A stretch of DNA of 64,000 nt, from assembly GCF_020423045.1 (NCBI RefSeq), contig NZ_CP081943.1, positions 5,704,001-5,768,000 of the forward strand, written 5' to 3'. Shown piece after piece: positions 7,529 to 15,952 of the stretch (the first letter of the stretch is position 1; every line of letters begins with the position of its first letter). Source of the DNA: Pseudomonas sp. MM213. Lineage in GTDB: Bacteria > Pseudomonadota > Gammaproteobacteria > Pseudomonadales > Pseudomonadaceae. The notes beneath the pieces were generated by a model, which worked only from the letters and a program-made list of their open reading frames with translations, had not been told where the DNA came from and ran no database searches. A program made the translations under genes and the position numbers.

Positions 7529-9721
7529 ATGACTCCCTTGCCCGCACCGCTGCGCTGGCTGTATTCCCTTGAATGGCGCCGGGGTTTCTTTGACTGGGCA
7601 CGCAGCGACGGCGTGACCTGGGTCTACATTTTCAAGGTGTTGTTCGCCGCGTTCCTGACCCTGTGGCTGGCCATGCGTCTGGAGTTGCCGCAACCGCGCA
7701 CGGCAATGATCACCGTGTTCATTGTCATGCAGCCGCAAAGCGGCCAGGTGTTCGCCAAGAGTTTCTACCGCTTTCTCGGCACGCTGACCGGGTCGGCGGT
7801 GATGGTCGCGCTGATTGCCTTGTTCGCACAGAACACCGAGTTGTTCCTCGGTTCGCTGGCGATCTGGGTCGGCATCTGCTCGGCCGGTGCGGCGCGTTCT
7901 CGCAACTTCCGCGCCTACGGATTTGTGCTGGCCGGGTACACCGCCGCGATGGTCGGCTTGCCGGCCCTGGCGCACCCGGAAGGCGCGTTCATGGCGGCGG
8001 TCTGGCGCGTGCTGGAAATCTCGTTGGGGATTCTCTGCGCCACGCTGGTCAGCGCTGCGATCCTGCCGCAAACCGCCAGCGCGGCGATGCGCAACGCTTT
8101 GTATCAGCGCTTCGGTGTGTTCGCTTTGTTCGTCACCGATGGCTTGCGCGGTCGCAGCAAACGGGACGCTTTTGAAGCGAGCAACGTGCGCTTCATCGCC
8201 GAGGCGGTCGGCCTGGAAGGGCTGCGCAGCGTCACCGTGTTCGAAGACCCGCACATGCGTCGGCGCAACGGTCGGCTCAGTCGCTTGAACAGCGAGTTCA
8301 TGGGCGTCACCACCCGGTTCAATGCCCTGCACCAACTGCTCGAACGCTTGCGCAGCAGTGACGCCGATCATGTGGTCGCGGCAATCAAACCGGGCTTGCA
8401 GGACCTCGCGGAAGTGCTCGACGGTTTCAGTGGTCGCGCGTTGACCAGCCCTGACGCCGCACGCTTGGTGATTGCGCTGAGCGCCTACAAGGAAGCGCTG
8501 CCGGCGCGTGTCCGCAGCCTGCGCGCGACGTTTCAGGAGAGCGAGCCAAGCGACGCCGAGCAGCTCGATTTTCATACCGCGTATGAGTTGCTTTATCGCT
8601 TCGTCGACGACCTGCACGGCTACGCGCAGACCCACGCGTCCCTGGCTGATCACAGCCATGAACGGGAGCAATGGGACGAGCCGTTCACCCCGCAAACCAA
8701 CTGGATGGCGTCCGCCGCTTCGGGGATTCGCGCGGCGTTCATTCTCGTGGTGTTGGGCAGTTATTGGGTCGCCACCGCGTGGCCGAGCGGGGCGATGATG
8801 ACCCTGATTGCCGCCGCCACCGTGGGCCTTTCGGCGGCCACGCCGAACCCGAAACGCATGGCGTTCCAGATGGCCTGCGGCACATTCCTGGGGGCGCTGA
8901 TCGGCTTCGTCGAGATGTTTTTCATCTTCCCGTGGATCGATGGTTTTCCGTTGCTGTGCGTGATGCTCGCGCCGGTGATCGTGCTCGGTTCGTTCCTGAC
9001 CTCGCGCCCGCAATACGCCGGTGTCGGCCTCGGTTTGCTGATCTTTTTCAGCACCGGTTCGGTGCCGGACAACCTCACCATCTACAACCCTTACACCTTC
9101 ATCAACGACTACATCGCCATGGTGCTCGGCATGCTGGTGTGCGCCGCTGCGGGGGCGATCATCCTGCCGCCGAACAGCCGCTGGTTATGGCGCCGGTTGG
9201 AGCAGGATCTGCGCGAGCAAGTGGTGTATGCGATCAGCGGCAAACTGAAGGGCCTGGCGTCGAGTTTCGAAAGCCGCACGCGGGACTTGCTGCATCAGGC
9301 TTATGGCCTCGCCGCCGGCCAGCCGCAGGTGCAACGGGACTTGCTGCGCTGGATGTTCGTGGTGCTGGAAGTCGGTCACGCGATTATCGAGTTGCGCAAG
9401 GAACAGGCGATTCTGCCGGTGCACCCGGCGTACGCCGAATCGCAGCCGTGGCGCCAGGCCATCCGCGTGATGGGCCGTTCGCTGGTGCGGCTGTTTCTGC
9501 AACCGGGCCAGAGCAATCTGCAGCGCTGCCTGATCGCGGTCGACCATGCGATCAGCCGCGTGCAAGCCACCGACGAGCCCTTCGCGCCGCACTTCGACAC
9601 CTCGGCGTTGCGCCGGGTGAAGAGCTACCTGCATTTCATCCGCACTTCATTACTCGACCCGCAATCACCGCTTGCCGCCTACGCAATGACCACGCCCCAA
9701 GGACTTGAACATGCCTCGTGA
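7529..9721 (+). CDS. FUSC-family (AaeB-like) inner-membrane efflux pump
   Basis: A 730-residue membrane protein of the fusaric acid resistance / p-hydroxybenzoic acid efflux (AaeB) type. It has two membrane blocks, about residues 25-180 and 395-545, each followed by a cytoplasmic helical region. This two-fold pattern and the length fit the FUSC family. It partners the HlyD-type adaptor and the DUF1656 protein encoded immediately after, with which it overlaps by 11 nt (the DUF1656 ATG lies in its last codons). It probably exports aromatic acids or related weak acids; the substrate is not visible in the sequence. Confidence 0.92.
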   Translation: MTPLPAPLRWLYSLEWRRGFFDWARSDGVTWVYIFKVLFAAFLTLWLAMRLELPQPRTAMITVFIVMQPQSGQVFAKSFYRFLGTLTGSAVMVALIALFAQNTELFLGSLAIWVGICSAGAARSRNFRAYGFVLAGYTAAMVGLPALAHPEGAFMAAVWRVLEISLGILCATLVSAAILPQTASAAMRNALYQRFGVFALFVTDGLRGRSKRDAFEASNVRFIAEAVGLEGLRSVTVFEDPHMRRRNGRLSRLNSEFMGVTTRFNALHQLLERLRSSDADHVVAAIKPGLQDLAEVLDGFSGRALTSPDAARLVIALSAYKEALPARVRSLRATFQESEPSDAEQLDFHTAYELLYRFVDDLHGYAQTHASLADHSHEREQWDEPFTPQTNWMASAASGIRAAFILVVLGSYWVATAWPSGAMMTLIAAATVGLSAATPNPKRMAFQMACGTFLGALIGFVEMFFIFPWIDGFPLLCVMLAPVIVLGSFLTSRPQYAGVGLGLLIFFSTGSVPDNLTIYNPYTFINDYIAMVLGMLVCAAAGAIILPPNSRWLWRRLEQDLREQVVYAISGKLKGLASSFESRTRDLLHQAYGLAAGQPQVQRDLLRWMFVVLEVGHAIIELRKEQAILPVHPAYAESQPWRQAIRVMGRSLVRLFLQPGQSNLQRCLIAVDHAISRVQATDEPFAPHFDTSALRRVKSYLHFIRTSLLDPQSPLAAYAMTTPQGLEHAS

Positions 9722-9911
9722 AATCGCCTTCCACGGCGTGTACATGCCGACCATGACGCTGATGTTTTTCATCGCCGCGGTGCTGGCCTGGGCGCTGGAC
9801 CGGTTCCTGTCCGGGTTCGATCTGTACCGTTTTTTCTGGCACCCGGCGCTGCTGCGCCTGAGTTTGTTTACCTGTCTGTTTGGTGCTTTGGCGCTGACTG
9901 TCTACCACTGA
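9711..9911 (+). CDS. DUF1656 (AaeX-like) small membrane protein
   Basis: A 66-residue protein with two membrane spans, of the AaeX/DUF1656 family that is almost always encoded between FUSC and HlyD genes. I start at the ATG at 9711 (MPREIAFHGVYMP), where the sequence conserved in the family begins. A TTG two codons earlier is also possible. AAGGA lies about 8 nt upstream. It overlaps the FUSC stop, suggesting translational coupling. Its role in the pump is not established. Confidence 0.88.
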   Translation: MPREIAFHGVYMPTMTLMFFIAAVLAWALDRFLSGFDLYRFFWHPALLRLSLFTCLFGALALTVYH

Positions 9912-9936
9912 CTCTCTATCTCTGAAGAAGGCTCTG

Positions 9937-10788
9937 ATGAAAAAGCTTTTCAGCCTGCTCGCCACTCTGCTGGTGCTGGCCCTCGCGCTATGGATTGGCC
10001 GAACCCTGTGGGTGCATTACATGAACACGCCGTGGACCCGCGACGGCCGGGTGCGCGCCGACATCATCAACGTCGCCGCCGACGTCACCGGTGAAGTGGT
10101 GGAAGTGCCGGTGCGCGACAACCAACAGGTGAAGAAGGGCGATCTGCTGATGCGCATCGACCCCGAGCACTACCGCATCGCGGTCAAACAGGCGCAGGCA
10201 CTGGTGGCTTCACGCAAGTCGACGTGGGAGATGCGCAAGGTCAACGCCCATCGCCGCGCCGACATGGATGCCCTGGTGATTTCCAAAGAAAATCGCGACG
10301 ACGCCAGCAATATCGCAGACTCGGCCCTCGCCGATTACCAGCACGCACAAGCGCAACTGGAAGCCGCCGAACTGAACCTCAAACGCACTGAAGTGCGCGC
10401 GGCGGTGGACGGTTACGTGACCAACCTCAACGTGCATCCCGGCGACTACGCACGCATCGGCGAAGCGAAAATGGCCGTGGTCGATATGAACTCGTTCTGG
10501 GTCTACGGCTTCTTCGAGGAAACCAAACTGCCGCACGTGCGGGTGGGCGATAAGGCCGACATGCAACTGATGAGCGGCGAAGTGCTCAAGGGGCATGTGG
10601 AGAGTATTTCTCGCGGGATCTACGACCGCGATAACCCGGAAAGCCGCGAGCTGATTGCGGACGTGAACCCGACGTTCAACTGGGTGCGCCTGGCACAGCG
10701 GGTGCCGGTGCGGATTCACATTGATGAAGTGCCGGAAGGGGTGTTGTTGGCGGCGGGGATTACGTGCACGGTGGTGGTTAACCAATAG
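9937..10788 (+). CDS. HlyD-family (AaeA-like) periplasmic adaptor
   Basis: A 283-residue membrane-fusion protein. One N-terminal membrane anchor (about residues 4-24) is followed by a biotinyl-lipoyl-like half (VAADVTGEVVEVPVRDNQQV), a short alpha-hairpin and the second half-domain (NLKRTEVRAAVDGYVTNLNVHPGDY), then the beta-barrel. It is shorter than RND adaptors, as usual for partners of FUSC pumps. It would link the FUSC pump to the lipoprotein channel at 5896-7395. Last gene of the operon, followed by a REPIN. Confidence 0.92.
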   Translation: MKKLFSLLATLLVLALALWIGRTLWVHYMNTPWTRDGRVRADIINVAADVTGEVVEVPVRDNQQVKKGDLLMRIDPEHYRIAVKQAQALVASRKSTWEMRKVNAHRRADMDALVISKENRDDASNIADSALADYQHAQAQLEAAELNLKRTEVRAAVDGYVTNLNVHPGDYARIGEAKMAVVDMNSFWVYGFFEETKLPHVRVGDKADMQLMSGEVLKGHVESISRGIYDRDNPESRELIADVNPTFNWVRLAQRVPVRIHIDEVPEGVLLAAGITCTVVVNQ

Positions 10789-10800
10789 TTAGACCGAGTT

Positions 10801-10900
10801 GCCTGCATCGCCAGCAAGCCGGCTCCTACAAATAGGTGTCGTACACACATTTTTGTGTTCGGCGCAAACCTGTAGGAGCCGGCTTGCTGGCGATTCAGGC
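10801..10900. repeat. REP doublet (REPIN)
   Basis: The arms GCCTGCATCGCCAGCAAGCCGGCTCCTACA and TGTAGGAGCCGGCTTGCTGGCGATTCAGGC lie between the convergent HlyD and DUF4440 genes and probably serve as a shared 3' hairpin. Confidence 0.85.
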
Positions 10901-10916
10901 GCCTCGGTCTTACAGG

Positions 10917-11315
10917 TCACTCCTTGCAAAACGTCTCATGCAAATGCCGCCAAACCACCTTTCCACCGGCCTGCTTCTCAAACACCACCGTCGAACGCCG
11001 GTCCGTCTGCTGGTCGGTCGCATCGGTCTGCTGCTCGCGATAACTCACGGTCGCGCCGTTGTCGGACAGCGCAATGCCACGCAACTCGCTGAGCTCAATC
11101 CTGAACCCGAGCTTCTTCCCGCCCGCCATCCGGAACAACTCGCCAAGCGCGTCGAAATCCAGCACGCGGCCCAACGGCGAGACCATGGAAAACTGCGGTG
11201 AAAAACGGGCGAGCAATTGTTCAAGTTCGGTGACGTTTCGTTCTTCGGCCAGCCATTGCTCGATGGCGACATGGGCCTGGATCACTTCGTCAAAGTATTC
11301 GGTGTAGTCGGTCAT
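10917..11315 (-). CDS. DUF4440/NTF2-like small protein
   Basis: A 132-residue soluble protein starting MTDYTEYFDEVIQAHVAIEQW after CAGGAAG. The frame stays open upstream but only through REP sequence. The pattern (helical N-terminus; FSPQFSMVSPLGRVLDFDALGELF; C-terminal strands ending KVVWRHLHETF) fits the SnoaL/NTF2-like DUF4440 fold, a small cone-shaped barrel. Members serve as enzymes or ligand binders and no catalytic residue set is obvious here. It is the downstream partner of the SDR gene in the same direction, with a REPIN between. Confidence 0.75.
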   Translation of the reverse strand: MTDYTEYFDEVIQAHVAIEQWLAEERNVTELEQLLARFSPQFSMVSPLGRVLDFDALGELFRMAGGKKLGFRIELSELRGIALSDNGATVSYREQQTDATDQQTDRRSTVVFEKQAGGKVVWRHLHETFCKE

Positions 11316-11353
11316 GTTACTTCCTGAAAATTTTGCAGAGTCTGATCTGACGC

Positions 11354-11422
11354 TTTCGCGGGCAAGCCTCGCTCCTACAAGGCTCGCGCAAAACCTGTAG
11401 GAGCGAGGCTCGCCCGCGAAGA
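11354..11422. repeat. Short REP doublet
   Basis: The arms TTCGCGGGCAAGCCTCGCTCCTACA and TGTAGGAGCGAGGCTCGCCCGCGAA are separated by only ~19 bp, between the SDR stop and the DUF4440 start. Confidence 0.85.
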
Positions 11423-11436
11423 ACGATAACGCGGTC

Positions 11437-12261
11437 TCAAAGCTGCCCACTCAACCCGAACCGCTTCATCAACCCCGACTCCAGCAACCCTTTGGGCAGC
11501 AACCCGGCCAACAACGGCAACGCCCGGCTGCCATTGCCCAAACGAATCAGGCGCGGCGGTTTGTCCTGCTGCACAGCCTTGAGCAAACCGGCGGCAAACT
11601 CACTGGCCGGCGTCGGGTTGTCCTGGGACGCCTTGGCCCGCGCACGAATGCCTTCGCGCAGCGGAAACCACGGTGATTGTTCGCTGATCAACTGCTCCGC
11701 CTCGGCCCCGGCATTCTTGGCAAAACTGGACGCGATGGCGCCCGGTTGCACCTCCATTACCCGCACACCGAACGGCGCCAGTTCCATGCGCAGCGCATCG
11801 CTCAAGGCATGCACTGCCGCTTTCGAGGCGCAGTAGGCACCGGCAAACGGCGTGACCAGGACCCCGGAAACGCTGCCGATGTTCACCACTATCCCTTTGG
11901 CCCGGCGCAGCACCGGGAAGAGCGCGCGCGTTACACCGACAATCGCAAACACATTGGTTTCGAACTGCCGCTGCATGGCCGGCACACCGCCGTCCAGCAG
12001 CGGCCCCATGGCGCCATAACCGGCGTTGTTGATCAGCACATCGAGGCCGCCATGTTGCTGGTTGATCTGCCCGGCCAACGCTTCAAGTGCCACGCCATCG
12101 TTGACGTCCAGTTGCACGGCGGTGAACCCGGCCGCCGTCAACGCGGCAACGTCTTCAGCCTTGCGGGCGCTGGCCCAGACTTTATAACCGGCACCTTTAA
12201 AGGCATCCGCCAGAGCGCGGCCAATGCCGCTGGAACAACCGGTAATCAACGCAACGGGCAT
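11437..12261 (-). CDS. Short-chain dehydrogenase/reductase
   Basis: A 274-residue classical SDR with the Rossmann motif TGCSSGIGRALA (residues ~8-19), NNAGYGAM (~82-89) and the catalytic Ser...Tyr-X3-Lys set (IGSVSG, then YCASKAAV). NAD(P)-dependent oxidation or reduction of an unidentified alcohol or ketone is expected. I start at MPVALITG (12261) because AAGGA lies 9 nt upstream; the open frame six codons further up has no such site. The C-terminal 40 residues are an amphipathic extension seen in many oxidoreductases of this length. No pathway neighbours indicate a substrate. Confidence 0.88.
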   Translation of the reverse strand: MPVALITGCSSGIGRALADAFKGAGYKVWASARKAEDVAALTAAGFTAVQLDVNDGVALEALAGQINQQHGGLDVLINNAGYGAMGPLLDGGVPAMQRQFETNVFAIVGVTRALFPVLRRAKGIVVNIGSVSGVLVTPFAGAYCASKAAVHALSDALRMELAPFGVRVMEVQPGAIASSFAKNAGAEAEQLISEQSPWFPLREGIRARAKASQDNPTPASEFAAGLLKAVQQDKPPRLIRLGNGSRALPLLAGLLPKGLLESGLMKRFGLSGQL

Positions 12262-12294
12262 GGCGCGGTCCTTGTGCAAAGGGAAGAGTGGGGA

Positions 12295-12759
12295 TCAGTC
12301 GGAGAAACTACCCTGCAAACGCTCGGCGCGAAACTCCAGGGTTTGCGGGCGATAACCGGGACGCAGCGGCGGCATGGGCAGGCAATCTTCCCAGTTCGCC
12401 CCGGCTTGCAGTTCGCCTGGGCCGCGATAACGCGGTGCGGCGTATTGATTGTCGGCGAGGTTGACCGTATCGCCCGGCGCGTAGGCAGCGACGCGCCAGC
12501 GCAGTTCGGTCAGCGGCACGTCGTTGCCGTTGTTCATCTTCAATAGCAAAGGGCGATCCGCCGGGCAGTGTTCCGGCGCGTAAGTGATGCGTAACTCAAG
12601 GCGCGCCAATTGCTTGACCTCGCGATTGTCCAGCCAGACCACCCAGGTGGCCACCAGCCCCAGTCCGATGGCGGCCGCCACCGAAACGGGCAGGGCCTTG
12701 GACGGGTAGCGCAGCAACAGGATCAGCCAGGTGATGACCAACAGGACGCCGATGAACAT
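12295..12759 (-). CDS. Small membrane-anchored protein of unknown function
   Basis: A 154-residue protein beginning MFIGVLLVITWLILLLRYPSK, with two predicted membrane spans in the first ~50 residues. A soluble domain follows (LARLELRITYAPEHCPADRPLLLKMNN...), probably beta-rich and facing the periplasm. The open frame extends upstream to 12900, but the extension is not protein-like. A second possible ATG is at 12789. I do not recognise the family; Pseudomonas genomes carry similar proteins annotated as hypothetical or 'multidrug transporter'. It is 33 bp upstream of the SDR gene and probably co-transcribed. Confidence 0.65.
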   Translation of the reverse strand: MFIGVLLVITWLILLLRYPSKALPVSVAAAIGLGLVATWVVWLDNREVKQLARLELRITYAPEHCPADRPLLLKMNNGNDVPLTELRWRVAAYAPGDTVNLADNQYAAPRYRGPGELQAGANWEDCLPMPPLRPGYRPQTLEFRAERLQGSFSD

Positions 12760-12919
12760 GTCGCACAACCTCGCAGGAGAGAGGCTCATCCTACCTAAGG
12801 GCGGGTGTGCTTGGCGATGGGCGTGGTGAGGGCGACCGTTTGTCGAGCCTGTAATTTGTGACAGTAGCCATGCATGGGTTTTCAGCATTAGCTGGTGCAA
12901 ATCGACATGAAGACGCCTG

Positions 12920-15637
12920 ATGCAGCCTCAGCTGGCTTTCCTGCACCGCGACACCCCAAGCATGACGGTCGTTGAACCGCGGGGGCTGGCCGTGCGTTCG
13001 GTGGATTATTACCGCGCCGCGCAGGGAGAAGTCGCCGAAGCTCGGGTCAATCGCACGGTTCATGACCCGGCGGGGCGGGCGATTGCGCAGTGGGATCCGA
13101 GGTTGTTCCTGGAGGCTTCGGCAGCGGCCAACCTCAGCAGCATCCTGTCACTGTCCGACACTGCGTTGAGTACCGTCAGTGTCGATGCCGGCTTGAGCGT
13201 GAATCTTTTCGGCGAGGCGGATCAACCGGTTCAGTTCTGGGATGGCCGGGGTTCGCAACGTTGGATGCACTACGACAATCAACTGCGATTGACGGCGCTG
13301 TTCGAGCAAACGGTGGAGGGTGAAGCGATTTGCGCAGAGCGTCTGACTTATGCGGCCAACGCTCCTACGTTCGCCGATCACAACCAGTGCGGCCAACTGA
13401 TCAGCCATGCAGACCTTGCCGGTGTTCTGCAGCTCAACGACTACGGATTGACCGGCACGGTACTCGAACAAGAGCGGCGCCTCGATGACATCGCGCAGTC
13501 GTTTTCAACGCATTCACGCTTCAACCCACCGGGTGACCTGCTCTCCCGAACCGATGCCCAAGGTAACGAACAACGCTTCAGCCAGACCGTGGACGGTCAG
13601 TTGCGCGCCGTGGACTTGCGTCTGAGCCTCACGACCCAGCGCCTGCCGATCGTCAGCGTCATCAACTACAACGCCCACGGCCAGGTTGAAAGGGAAGTCG
13701 CCGGCAACGGCGTGATCACCACCCTCGAATACGCCGCCGAGGACGGGCGTCTACAACGGCTGTTATCCCGGCTCGGCCAGAACGAGCCATTGCAGGATCT
13801 GCGTTACAGCTACGACCCGGTCGGCAATGTGCGAAGCATCAAAGACGCCGCGCTGCCGATCCGCTACTTCGCCAATCAGCGTATCGAGCCGGTCAGCGAT
13901 TATTGGTACGACACGCTTTACCGATTGATCGCGGCCACAGGCTGGGAGGCCGGCTCGGTCAGGCAGGGTCCGTCGTCGGCAATGACGGCGGACCCCGCCA
14001 TGCCCGGCAACTACCGCCAGACCTACCGTTATGACGCCGGCCACAACCTGCTCGAACTGACCCACGTCGGCCCGCAAAACCCCGGCCATCGGCTGGTCGC
14101 CGATGCTCACAGCAACCGCTGCTTGCCGGTGCGCGAGGGTATTGAGCCGACTGAACAAGACTTCCGTGACAGTTTCGATGCCAACGGCAACCTGCTGAAG
14201 CTGCAACCGGGGCAAACGTTGCGCTGGGACGCGCGCAATCAATTGTGTGAAGTCCGCCCGGTGGCGCGTAATGCCGAAAACGACAGCGAGCGATATGTTT
14301 ATGGCGCCGACGGCCTGCGCGTGCGCAAAGTCCGCTCGCTGCAAACCAATGCCCAAACGAACATCATCGAAACTCTGTATTTGCCAGGTCTGGAAATCCG
14401 CACCCATAGCGGCACCGGTGAAGTGCTGCATGTCATCGACGTGGCAACCGGGCGCGGCAGCGTGCGGGTGTTGCACTGGGAGGCGGGAAGACCGAACGAG
14501 ATCAGCAACGACCAGCAGCGCTACAGCCTGACGGATCATCTGGGGTCGAGCACGCTGGAGCTGGATCAGCACGCCAACGTCATCACCCAGGAAAGGTATT
14601 ACCCGTTTGGCGGCACGTCATGGTGGAACGGCGCGACGGTGCAGGTCAGCTACAAAACGGTGCGGTACTCGGGGAAAGAGCAGGACGCGACGGGGCTTTA
14701 TTACTATGGGTTGAGGTATTACATACCTTGGTTGCAGCGATGGATTAATCCGGACCCTTTGGGGGATGTTGATGGGTCGAATTTGTTTTGCTTTGTTGCA
14801 AACTGTCCTTTGAGCTTTGTGGATTTACAAGGAGGGGTGAAAGTACCTGTAGGGGCAATTTTTTCAAAAGATGTTCAAAGTTTGGTTGATGGTGGGAAGT
14901 ATATTGGTGCGCAATCTTTGGCTCGTGCTAAATCTGTTTCTGATGTCCTCGTTGTTAATAAGTTGGTGTCATCTTTTATTCCTGACGTTGATATGCAGTC
15001 GATGACCGTATTTCAGAATAGACACGATAATACAATTTATCGAGCTAGCTCTGCGGTCGAGGGTGTGGGATTTTTTGTGAAAAAAATGCAGAGCCCGGAA
15101 GGTCCTCAGCGTGAAGAACTTGCCTATACCGTTAGTGAAATGCTCAATTTTCATCTTGTCCCTCCTACAAAAGCCAAGGCGAAATCAATGGTTCAGCAGG
15201 AAGTAATTGTTGCCGGAGCTGACACTAAAGAAAGGAGGATTTTACCTGAGGCGGCCAAGCTTTTTTATTTTCTTATTAATGAATTCGATGATAACTCTGG
15301 TAATCAGTTGTGGGATGCTCTAGGTAACGTATACCTGATAGATCATGAGTCGGCTTTTTCTGAAAACAAAAATTCGATTTATAACTTGTCTGCTGTTGAT
15401 TTGTCGAAAGCGTTCAATGCGGAGCGCTGGGATAAATTTAAGTCGATTGGTAATGCTGAGTGGAAGTCAATTATTTCCGAGAAGTATTCGACTTTATCGA
15501 AGGGAGAGGTAAAAGCATTTGTGGGGCGGATTACAGATACTAAGGTTGCAGTGCAGCGAGAAATTGATCGAGGTGCGGTAAGTTTTGGGCAGAAGCGCAG
15601 TTTTTTACAGCGAACATTAGGAAGAGCAGTCTCTTGA
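12920..15637 (+). CDS. TccC-like Rhs toxin 1 with C-terminal kinase-fold-like domain
   Basis: A 905-residue protein of the insecticidal toxin-complex C (TccC) / Rhs-core type. Residues 1 to about 639 are Rhs/YD-repeat shell, ending in the core motif INPDPLGDVDGSNLF...FVDLQG, after which TcC proteins self-cleave. Residues 640-905 are a private C-terminal effector. That part is visibly AT-richer than the core. It contains a possible ATP-site lysine (K721/K722 in FFVKKM), an acidic helix (E732/E733, REELAYTVSEMLNFHLVPPT), FDDNSGNQLW (790-799) and YLIDHESAF (D808). Order and spacing recall PI3/4-kinase-like or HipA-like folds; that assignment is inference. No immunity gene follows, and a terminator does. 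No TcA or TcB gene is in the window. Confidence 0.85.
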   Translation: MQPQLAFLHRDTPSMTVVEPRGLAVRSVDYYRAAQGEVAEARVNRTVHDPAGRAIAQWDPRLFLEASAAANLSSILSLSDTALSTVSVDAGLSVNLFGEADQPVQFWDGRGSQRWMHYDNQLRLTALFEQTVEGEAICAERLTYAANAPTFADHNQCGQLISHADLAGVLQLNDYGLTGTVLEQERRLDDIAQSFSTHSRFNPPGDLLSRTDAQGNEQRFSQTVDGQLRAVDLRLSLTTQRLPIVSVINYNAHGQVEREVAGNGVITTLEYAAEDGRLQRLLSRLGQNEPLQDLRYSYDPVGNVRSIKDAALPIRYFANQRIEPVSDYWYDTLYRLIAATGWEAGSVRQGPSSAMTADPAMPGNYRQTYRYDAGHNLLELTHVGPQNPGHRLVADAHSNRCLPVREGIEPTEQDFRDSFDANGNLLKLQPGQTLRWDARNQLCEVRPVARNAENDSERYVYGADGLRVRKVRSLQTNAQTNIIETLYLPGLEIRTHSGTGEVLHVIDVATGRGSVRVLHWEAGRPNEISNDQQRYSLTDHLGSSTLELDQHANVITQERYYPFGGTSWWNGATVQVSYKTVRYSGKEQDATGLYYYGLRYYIPWLQRWINPDPLGDVDGSNLFCFVANCPLSFVDLQGGVKVPVGAIFSKDVQSLVDGGKYIGAQSLARAKSVSDVLVVNKLVSSFIPDVDMQSMTVFQNRHDNTIYRASSAVEGVGFFVKKMQSPEGPQREELAYTVSEMLNFHLVPPTKAKAKSMVQQEVIVAGADTKERRILPEAAKLFYFLINEFDDNSGNQLWDALGNVYLIDHESAFSENKNSIYNLSAVDLSKAFNAERWDKFKSIGNAEWKSIISEKYSTLSKGEVKAFVGRITDTKVAVQREIDRGAVSFGQKRSFLQRTLGRAVS

Positions 15638-15662
15638 ACTCAGGAAATGGGCATTAGTTAAT

Positions 15663-15727
15663 AAAAAAGCCCCCACCCAACCCACTGCGGATAGGGAACG
15701 CAGTGACCTGGACGGGGGCTTCTTTTT
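15663..15727. terminator. Bidirectional terminator after toxin 1 (duplicated copy)
   Basis: A-run, AAGCCCCCACCCA...TGGACGGGGGCTT, T-run, with an inner ACTGCG/CGCAGT stem. It is nearly identical to the hairpin at 18639-18704 between toxin 2 and algA. Confidence 0.85.
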
Positions 15728-15736
15728 GCCGATGAC

Positions 15737-15844
15737 TTACTGCGCGATGGTCTTCACCGAAACCCCACGCTCAATCGGCGTAGACCGACCATAGATATCT
15801 TCAAACCGCTCGATATCGTCCTCACCCAGATAGCTACCCGATTG
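15737..15844 (-). pseudogene. algA': Orphan 3' fragment of algA
   Basis: This 108-bp stretch repeats the last 36 codons of algA (18714-18821) with very few changes, including the stop codon. It then switches abruptly to unrelated sequence after CCCGATTG. Together with the preceding terminator it is a copied 3' flank. It shows that the toxin gene and the end of algA were duplicated together. It has no start codon and is not expected to be expressed. Confidence 0.9.
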
Positions 15845-15952
15845 GAATGGGGTGGCCGGTATTCGTACCACTCATCGAGACTGTAACTTTTGACAGTAGC
15901 CAGACAAGGGTTTTAGGCATTTGCTGATCGTCATTCTTCGAGATGAATTGTC

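Noticed and set aside
7505..9013. 502-codon minus-strand frame opposite the FUSC gene
   Set aside because: Antisense shadow with low-complexity Arg/His/Gln composition.
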